The translations under genes and the position numbers were made by a program. Shown here piece by piece: positions 4,994-9,223 of a DNA stretch of 9,223 nucleotides. Numbering within the stretch: the first letter of the stretch is position 1; every line of letters starts with the position of its first letter. The notes beneath the pieces are model-generated. The model ran no database searches. It was not told where the DNA came from and worked only from the letters and a program-made list of their open reading frames with translations. This DNA is from TWA4 sp045121095 (lineage in GTDB: Bacteria > Bacillota > Clostridia > Lachnospirales > Lachnospiraceae), in contig JBGVFN010000227.1 of assembly GCA_045121095.1 (NCBI GenBank), positions 1 through 9,223 on the forward strand, read 5' to 3'.

Positions 4994-5896
4994 ATGATTG
5001 ATGTACGAAATGTCAGTAAATCCTTTGAGGATACACTTGCAGTAGATAGAGTATCGTTTCAGATTAAAGAAGGTGCCGTGTTTGGGCTGATCGGAATCAA
5101 TGGAGCGGGAAAAAGTACGCTTTTGCGCCTGATGAGCGGTATTTACCGGGCAGATGAGGGTGTGATCCTGATTGATGATGATCCGGTATTTGATAACGTT
5201 TCTGCAAAAAAGAAGATTTTTTATATATCCGACGAACAGTATTATCTGGACAATGCAACACTGGTGGATATTCGCAATTATTACCAGATGATCTATGAAA
5301 CCTTTGACTCCAGCCGGTTTGACCGGATGATCCGGGATGTGGAGCTGGATCCCCAGAAGAAGATCCATACCTATTCTAAAGGCATGCGCAAGCAGCTGAG
5401 TATGATCACCGGTGTTTGCTCCGGTGCCAGTTATCTGTTATGTGATGAGACTTTTGATGGCCTGGACCCGGTTATGCGGCAGATGATCAAGAATCTGCTG
5501 ACTTATGAGATTGCGCACCGGGAGTTTGCGCCGGTTATTGCCTCCCACAATATGCGGGAGCTGGAAGATATCTGTGATCATGTGGGACTGCTGTACCGGG
5601 GCGGCATGCTGCTGTCGCGGGATGTGCAGGATATGAAGCTTCGGATTCACAAAGCACAGTGCGTTTTCCGGGAAGAAGAGGATGCAGAAAAAGCATTTGG
5701 CAATCTGGATCTGATTGCAAAAGAATGCAGAGGCTCTTTATATACCATTACCGCCAGAGGCAATAAAGAACAGCTGATTTCTTCCATTACCGCGGTGAAC
5801 CCGCTGTTTTATGAAATTCTGCCCCTGACTCTGGAAGAAATCTTTATCAGTGAAACGGAGGTGGCCGGATATGACATCAAAAAGATCATCGGTTAA
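4994..5896 (+). CDS. ABC transporter ATP-binding protein (YtrB-like, ABC-2 exporter type)
   Basis: A 300-residue cytosolic ATPase that powers the permease encoded next. Walker A GINGAGKST is at 34-42, the ABC signature YSKGMRKQ at 127-134 (SKGMR variant), Walker B YLLCDE at 147-152, D-loop DGLD at 155-158, and switch His in ASHN (H185). The Q-loop region reads ISDEQ (78-82), less canonical than usual. About 100 residues follow the nucleotide-binding core, a length typical of ABC-2 exporter ATPases with an accessory C-terminal part. ATG 4994 has AGGAGG (4976-4981) 12 nt upstream, slightly long. The start at 4983 is out of frame and ends at once. The GntR-type regulator often found before such operons is absent. 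The 3' end overlaps the permease by 26 nt. Substrate unknown. Confidence 0.92.
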   Translation: MIDVRNVSKSFEDTLAVDRVSFQIKEGAVFGLIGINGAGKSTLLRLMSGIYRADEGVILIDDDPVFDNVSAKKKIFYISDEQYYLDNATLVDIRNYYQMIYETFDSSRFDRMIRDVELDPQKKIHTYSKGMRKQLSMITGVCSGASYLLCDETFDGLDPVMRQMIKNLLTYEIAHREFAPVIASHNMRELEDICDHVGLLYRGGMLLSRDVQDMKLRIHKAQCVFREEEDAEKAFGNLDLIAKECRGSLYTITARGNKEQLISSITAVNPLFYEILPLTLEEIFISETEVAGYDIKKIIG

Positions 5897-8006
5897 AAAA
5901 CGGTTAAGTTGTCTTTTAAAGCAGGAATTTCTGCGTAAATTCTGGATGGAAGGTGTGGCCATTATCGCCCTGATGTTTGCTCTGCCGGTTCAGATGGCAT
6001 TAAAACTGGGACGGTATCAAGGTGCTATGGCAGAAATGCCCGATGGAATTCTTTTCGGTTTTATGCTGCAGAATAAAATGCTTCTGGGGGTTATTTTTCT
6101 GTTGAGTATCAGCATGGCTCTGGTAGAATTTGGGTATCTCTTCCAGCGAAATAAAGTGGACTTTTACCATTCTCTTCCCATAAGCCGCACCATGCATTTT
6201 ACATATCGGTATCTGAATGGAATCCTTCAGTTTGTGCTTCCCTATGTGATTTTATATGCGGCGGCCATTATGGTGGGGATTGTCAATGGAGCCCTGATCA
6301 TAGGGTACGTAAAAGAACTGATCATTACAGGACTGCTGTATTTTATATTTTTCTGCATTTTGTATTCTGTCAGCGTGATTGCTGTGCAGCTGGCAGGAAG
6401 CTATATGTCCGGTCTTGTCACCATGGGAATTCTGCATTTTGGTTCGGTATTTTTCTGTTATGTGATCAATGAGTACTGCAGCTTCTTTCTGCGGACTTAT
6501 GTGGATACAGGAAAACCTTTATTATATGGATATGGAAGCGCTCTGACCATCTGCATGAAAGTAATGGAAGATTATGGAAAAATGAGCTGTTGGAGTGCGG
6601 GCTTATTGATCATGCTGACAGCAATGCTGGTATTTTTGCCTCTTATTGCCTGTGGGCTGTTCCTGAAAAGACCAGCAGAAAAGACCAGCTGCGGTCTTGC
6701 CTATCCCCTAATTGGACCGATTCTTCGTCTGATAGCCGTGGTTGGTGCGGGACTGTTCGGCGGACTTGTTCTGCGTTCTTTTTCTTATGATCAAAGTGAC
6801 AGCTGGCTGTTTTTCGGGCTGGCAGCCGGATGTATTCTCATGCATTGTATTATGCAGATGATTCTGGAGATGAATTTTCGGGCATTTTTCAAAGGGAAAA
6901 TATCCCTCCTGGTGTGCACTGCAGTAACTGCACTGATCATGTGCTGTTATCGGTATGATCTGAGGGGATATGACGAATACCTTCCCGAAGCAGGTCAGCT
7001 GGATTCGGTAGGTGTAAGTATTCAGGATCTGGAATATTACCGGAACTATCCACTGGAATATACCAGCAGAGAACTGCAAAATCTGTATAGTTCGGATTAC
7101 GGATATGATGTCGTATTCAGCCAGATATATGATGAAACTGAGCGCTATACTCTTTTGCAGGACATGGGATTGAAAAATACAGAATCGGTACTGGATATGG
7201 TGCAGCGCTCCATAGAAGACAACCAGTGGGTGGATTATGAAGCAAATATGATCGTATGTTTCCGATTGAAAAATGGCAGAAGTATCTTCCGTCAGTATGA
7301 GATTGATCTTATGGAAGAAATGGATGCCTGCAAAGAAATCTTTGCCATGGACGATTTTAAAGAAGTGTTATACCCCATTCTTGCCCGCAGCGAAGAAAAT
7401 ACCACCATCTGGATGAACGATAACTATTCCGGCACAAAACAGAAACTGACACTTCCCGATACGCAGTTTACCAGCCTGCTCAGAACCTACAAACGGGAGC
7501 TGAAAGACCTGCAGCTGCAGACCATGACAGAAGAAATTCCTCTGTTAACACTGGAATTTACAGACAATCAGGATGGAATATATAATTCCTATCCAGTATA
7601 TCCCTCCTTTGAACATACATTAACACTGTTAAAAGGCTATGGATATGAATTCTCATCGGCAGCTGACCAGATCTACGAAGCGCAGGTTGTCTATCGGAAA
7701 GCAGAAGACACAGACGGTATAGAAGCCGCAGCCAGCATAGAAGCCGCCACCCTGCAGGAATATGACAGTGAGACTGTGGACGAGCAGAAGAGCATAACGA
7801 TCACGGACGAGAAACAGTTAAAACAGCTGAGGAAATATCTGGTTCCCTATATTTATTATGCATCCGCGCTGACGCTGAAAGAAATAGACCAGAGTTACCA
7901 TGTTACCGGTTATCTCAAAGACACCGTCACCGGAGAAGTGATTATGCAGGATTTTGGTATAGAAAAAGGAAAAGTACCGGAATTTCTGAGGGTATTGGAA
8001 GAATGA
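5871..8006 (+). CDS. ABC-2 type permease with a large C-terminal soluble domain
   Basis: 711 residues, the membrane partner of the upstream ATPase. About nine hydrophobic segments are visible, near residues 29-46, 69-91, 120-138, 149-175, 180-199, 241-265, 281-303, 312-332 and 344-361. The cytosolic-side motif VDFYHSLPISR (96-106) is typical of this permease group in Firmicutes. After about residue 365 comes a hydrophilic, acidic domain of about 345 residues with no membrane segments, probably extracytoplasmic if nine helices are right. From memory this resembles the domain annotated DUF6449, not verified. ATG 5871 is chosen because GGAGG (5857-5861) lies 9 nt upstream; a GTG at 5850 lacks a site. 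The 26-nt overlap with the ATPase gene implies translational coupling. The substrate is unknown; antimicrobial or cell-envelope stress roles are common in the group. Confidence 0.85.
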   Translation: MTSKRSSVKKRLSCLLKQEFLRKFWMEGVAIIALMFALPVQMALKLGRYQGAMAEMPDGILFGFMLQNKMLLGVIFLLSISMALVEFGYLFQRNKVDFYHSLPISRTMHFTYRYLNGILQFVLPYVILYAAAIMVGIVNGALIIGYVKELIITGLLYFIFFCILYSVSVIAVQLAGSYMSGLVTMGILHFGSVFFCYVINEYCSFFLRTYVDTGKPLLYGYGSALTICMKVMEDYGKMSCWSAGLLIMLTAMLVFLPLIACGLFLKRPAEKTSCGLAYPLIGPILRLIAVVGAGLFGGLVLRSFSYDQSDSWLFFGLAAGCILMHCIMQMILEMNFRAFFKGKISLLVCTAVTALIMCCYRYDLRGYDEYLPEAGQLDSVGVSIQDLEYYRNYPLEYTSRELQNLYSSDYGYDVVFSQIYDETERYTLLQDMGLKNTESVLDMVQRSIEDNQWVDYEANMIVCFRLKNGRSIFRQYEIDLMEEMDACKEIFAMDDFKEVLYPILARSEENTTIWMNDNYSGTKQKLTLPDTQFTSLLRTYKRELKDLQLQTMTEEIPLLTLEFTDNQDGIYNSYPVYPSFEHTLTLLKGYGYEFSSAADQIYEAQVVYRKAEDTDGIEAAASIEAATLQEYDSETVDEQKSITITDEKQLKQLRKYLVPYIYYASALTLKEIDQSYHVTGYLKDTVTGEVIMQDFGIEKGKVPEFLRVLEE

Positions 8007-8040
8007 TCGATGCGACTGCAAACGAAAGAACAGTTCAGTC

Positions 8041-8069
8041 TTGACAAGCACCAGATTCTGGTTTATGCT
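8041..8069 (+). promoter_or_regulatory. Strong promoter of acpP
   Basis: A perfect TTGACA (8041-8046), a 17-nt spacer, and TATGCT (8064-8069, 4/6). It starts 34 nt after the permease stop with no terminator between them, so acpP may also receive read-through. The predicted start is near 8076. The -10 lies within the left arm of the palindrome at 8066-8088. Confidence 0.75.
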
Positions 8070-8088
8070 TTGTTTTAAAGTCAAAGCA
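8066..8088. promoter_or_regulatory. Candidate operator palindrome over the acpP start site
   Basis: TGCTTTG (8066-8072) and CAAAGCA (8082-8088) are exact reverse complements; the 9-nt centre TTTTAAAGT is itself near-palindromic. It covers the -10 and the predicted start, the classical place for a repressor. The TTTG...CAAA halves recall FabT/MarR-type sites but with a longer centre, and it does not resemble the FapR box I know. It could also fold as a hairpin at the mRNA 5' end. Confidence 0.45.
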
Positions 8089-8119
8089 AATAACCGCTAA
8101 TAAAAGGAGATAATTAATC

Positions 8120-8353
8120 ATGTTAGAAAAGATTAAAGAATTACTGGTAGACCAGCTGGGCGTAGATGAAGATGAAGTAACACTGGATGCATCTTTTAAA
8201 GATGATCTGGGCGCTGACTCTCTGGATTTATTTGAAATGGTAATGAATCTGGAAGAAGAATATGATATTGAAGTTCCTGCTGAAGAACTGGAAAATATTG
8301 TTACTGTTGGTGATATGATCGAATATATGGAATCCAACGGAATTACCGTATAA
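8120..8353 (+). CDS. acpP: Acyl carrier protein
   Basis: 77 residues, the normal size, highly acidic, with a four-helix ACP pattern. The phosphopantetheine attachment site is S34 in GADSLDL (31-37); helix II continues as LFEMVMNLEEEYDIEVP. The apo form is modified by holo-ACP synthase and then carries growing acyl chains for fatty-acid synthesis in the cytosol. ATG 8120 has AAGGAG (8104-8109) 10 nt upstream. In many Firmicutes acpP sits with fab genes or plsX; here neither neighbour is a fatty-acid gene, so it appears to be a single-gene unit between an ABC exporter and an EPS locus. It has its own strong promoter and a terminator at 8463-8506. It could serve a special pathway, but the sequence looks like ordinary housekeeping ACP. 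Confidence 0.95.
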   Translation: MLEKIKELLVDQLGVDEDEVTLDASFKDDLGADSLDLFEMVMNLEEEYDIEVPAEELENIVTVGDMIEYMESNGITV

Positions 8354-8462
8354 AGACTGGTTTTAACTGGTTTTTGCTGTTTTTATGAAGGAATCGTCAG
8401 TGACATGATGTCCGGCTGATTACTCACAAACATGATTTGCAAACTGAATAAGATGAATTTTG

Positions 8463-8506
8463 AGAGGAATTGTAATGTATGGTGTACGTGCAATTCCTTT
8501 TCTATT
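8463..8506 (+). terminator. Rho-independent terminator after acpP
   Basis: AGGAATTG (8465-8472) pairs perfectly with CAATTCCT (8491-8498). The stem extends inward with T-G and A-T, then a further four weak pairs. TTTTCTATT follows. It lies about 110 nt after the acpP stop. Confidence 0.65.
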
Positions 8507-8550
8507 ACTCCAATACCTGCATGTCATTTCCATGAAAATAAAATAGGATA

Positions 8551-8571
8551 AAAAATATCATTGATATTTTT
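8551..8571. repeat. Perfect 10-bp A/T-rich palindrome
   Basis: AAAAATATCA (8551-8560) and TGATATTTTT (8562-8571) are exact reverse complements around one base. The stem is nearly all A/T, so it is weak as a terminator although an A-run and a T-run flank it on either side. It sits about 30 bp upstream of the -35 of the EPS promoter, a position suited to a regulator site. Confidence 0.5.
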
Positions 8572-8601
8572 AAAGAAAAATATGGAAAGTCCAAGAAATG
8601 C

Positions 8602-8630
8602 TTTAAAACTGAAAAACATTGTGTTATAAT
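8602..8630 (+). promoter_or_regulatory. Promoter of the EPS/capsule operon
   Basis: TTTAAA (8602-8607, 4/6), 17 nt, and a perfect TATAAT (8625-8630) preceded by TGT, an extended -10. Predicted start near 8637, leaving a leader of about 134 nt before the phosphatase gene. Confidence 0.75.
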
Positions 8631-8638
8631 TCATGATT

Positions 8639-8717
8639 AGTGTTAAGCTACTAAAATAATCGTAGAATATTTAAATGCTTTTTCGGATATGTCCGGAGAT
8701 TTATTTAGTTAGACACT
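8639..8717 (+). promoter_or_regulatory. Folded 5' leader RNA of the EPS operon, unknown class
   Basis: AGTGTTAAGCTA (8639-8650) pairs with TAGTTAGACACT (8706-8717): 11 of 12 positions, with two G-U pairs and one A/A mismatch. The helix may continue through AATAA/TTATT (8655-8659, 8701-8705). Inside it, TTCGGA (8682-8687) pairs with TCCGGA (8692-8697) around TATG. The closing helix starts 2 nt after the predicted transcription start. No terminator T-run follows within the leader. Such leaders on exopolysaccharide operons can hold antitermination or riboswitch elements; I recognise no known class. Confidence 0.45.
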
Positions 8718-8770
8718 TGGAACTGTAAAATGAAAAAGAAGTAAAATGAATGTAGATTAAAAGGATATAA

Positions 8771-9223
8771 ATGATGATAGATATACATACACACATTCTC
8801 CCTGGTGTAGATGATGGTGCACCTTACATGGAGATTGCACTGGAGATGGCAAATCAGGCAGTACAAAGTGGTGTGGATCGGCTGGTGATGACACCTCATT
8901 GCAATGTGCCGGAGATGTTTGATAATTATAATGATGATAACGTGCTTCGAAAGCAGATGCAGGTATTTCAGGAACAGATTCAGGAGGCTGAGATTCCTCT
9001 GAAGCTGTATACAGGGATGGAAGTGTTTGGTACACTGGATGTTCCTGCATATCTAAAGGAAGGACGTCTGCTGACCATCAATGATACCCGGTATCTGCTG
9101 ATGGAATTTTCTTTTGGAGGAGATGCAGATGATGTTACTTCCATTCTGCATGAGGTGCGCCGGATGGATTATATACCTGTGATTGCCCATCCGGAGCGGT
9201 ATCGCTATGTGCAGGAGGACCCT
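8771..9223 (+). CDS. CpsB/YwqE-type PHP-fold tyrosine-protein phosphatase (3' truncated by the window)
   Basis: 151 codons are visible; family members are about 250 residues, so about 100 are missing. It begins with IDIHTHILPGVDDG, whose H6, H8 and DDG (14-16) are metal ligands of the PHP fold. TPH (41-43, H43), the GxE of TGMEV (E84) and IAHPERYR (H140, E142, R143) follow. These enzymes use a metal cluster to dephosphorylate the tyrosine kinase (CpsD/YwqD type) that controls capsule or exopolysaccharide export, in the cytosol. Two adjacent ATGs compete: 8771 and 8774. AAAGGA (8760-8765) is 5 nt from the first and 8 nt from the second, so 8774 may be the true start. It is probably the first or an early gene of an EPS operon extending beyond the window. 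Confidence 0.92.
   Translation, partial: MMIDIHTHILPGVDDGAPYMEIALEMANQAVQSGVDRLVMTPHCNVPEMFDNYNDDNVLRKQMQVFQEQIQEAEIPLKLYTGMEVFGTLDVPAYLKEGRLLTINDTRYLLMEFSFGGDADDVTSILHEVRRMDYIPVIAHPERYRYVQEDP

Larger units (their letters stand above)
8354..8770. other. Gene-free stretch between acpP and the EPS phosphatase gene
   Basis: 417 bases with no credible gene. It contains a terminator hairpin (8463-8506), an A/T palindrome (8551-8571), a consensus promoter (8602-8630) and a folded leader (8639-8717). 8354-8460 shows only a short direct repeat, ACTGGTTTT, near 8356-8373 and nothing else I can name. Confidence 0.7.

Noticed and set aside
4983..4997. Mini-frame of four codons overlapping the ABC ATPase start, as an attenuator peptide
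   Set aside because: Its ATG is only 1 nt from the AGGAGG, too close for initiation; the ATPase ATG fits better.
8475..8546. 23-codon reading frame starting ATGTATGGTG
   Set aside because: It overlaps the acpP terminator stem, has only a weak AGAGGA upstream and a product with no recognisable pattern.

Overview
The window looks like chromosomal DNA of a low-to-moderate-GC Firmicute, most likely a gut Clostridium-type bacterium of the Lachnospiraceae. The basis is Gram-positive style AGGAGG ribosome binding sites, a type-2 PyrF, a DUF2284 Cys-rich protein, a HisA of the eukaryotic (yeast HIS6) type, a clostridial-looking acyl carrier protein, and a CpsB/YwqE-type phosphatase opening a polysaccharide locus. 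The genus is not determinable by eye.

Layout. 1-273 is the C-terminal end of a Rad3/DinG-type helicase. 274-458 holds a long inverted repeat and a rho-independent terminator. 459-1007 (minus strand) encodes a Cys-rich DUF2284 protein with its own promoter. 1246-1317 is tRNA-Gln(CUG) with a clear promoter and terminator. 1423-3897 is a transcription unit: a strong promoter, a structured leader of about 125 nt, an unrecognised 55-residue Lys-tailed membrane miniprotein, pyrF, a family 2 glycosyltransferase, then a terminator. 4030-4809 is a stand-alone eukaryotic-type hisA with a plausible promoter.

4827-8006 is an ABC exporter operon: an 11-bp direct repeat, a leader hairpin, an ATPase, and an overlapping permease with a soluble domain of about 350 residues. 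8041-8353 is acpP with a near-consensus promoter whose -10/start region lies in a palindrome. 8354-8770 is a gene-free stretch with a terminator, an A/T palindrome, a consensus promoter and a second folded leader. 8771-9223 is the start of the tyrosine phosphatase gene that usually belongs to a capsule/EPS operon, cut by the window edge.

The genes are mostly core metabolism (pyrimidine and histidine synthesis, lipid carrier, tRNA) mixed with cell-envelope functions (glycosyltransferase, ABC exporter, EPS regulator). I see no phage, CRISPR, toxin-antitoxin or obvious defence genes. The least explained items are non-coding: the leader before the miniprotein-pyrF operon, the leader before the EPS phosphatase, the palindrome on the acpP promoter, and the 308-361 inverted repeat. 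These are candidates for undescribed regulation. I found no clear new multi-gene system.
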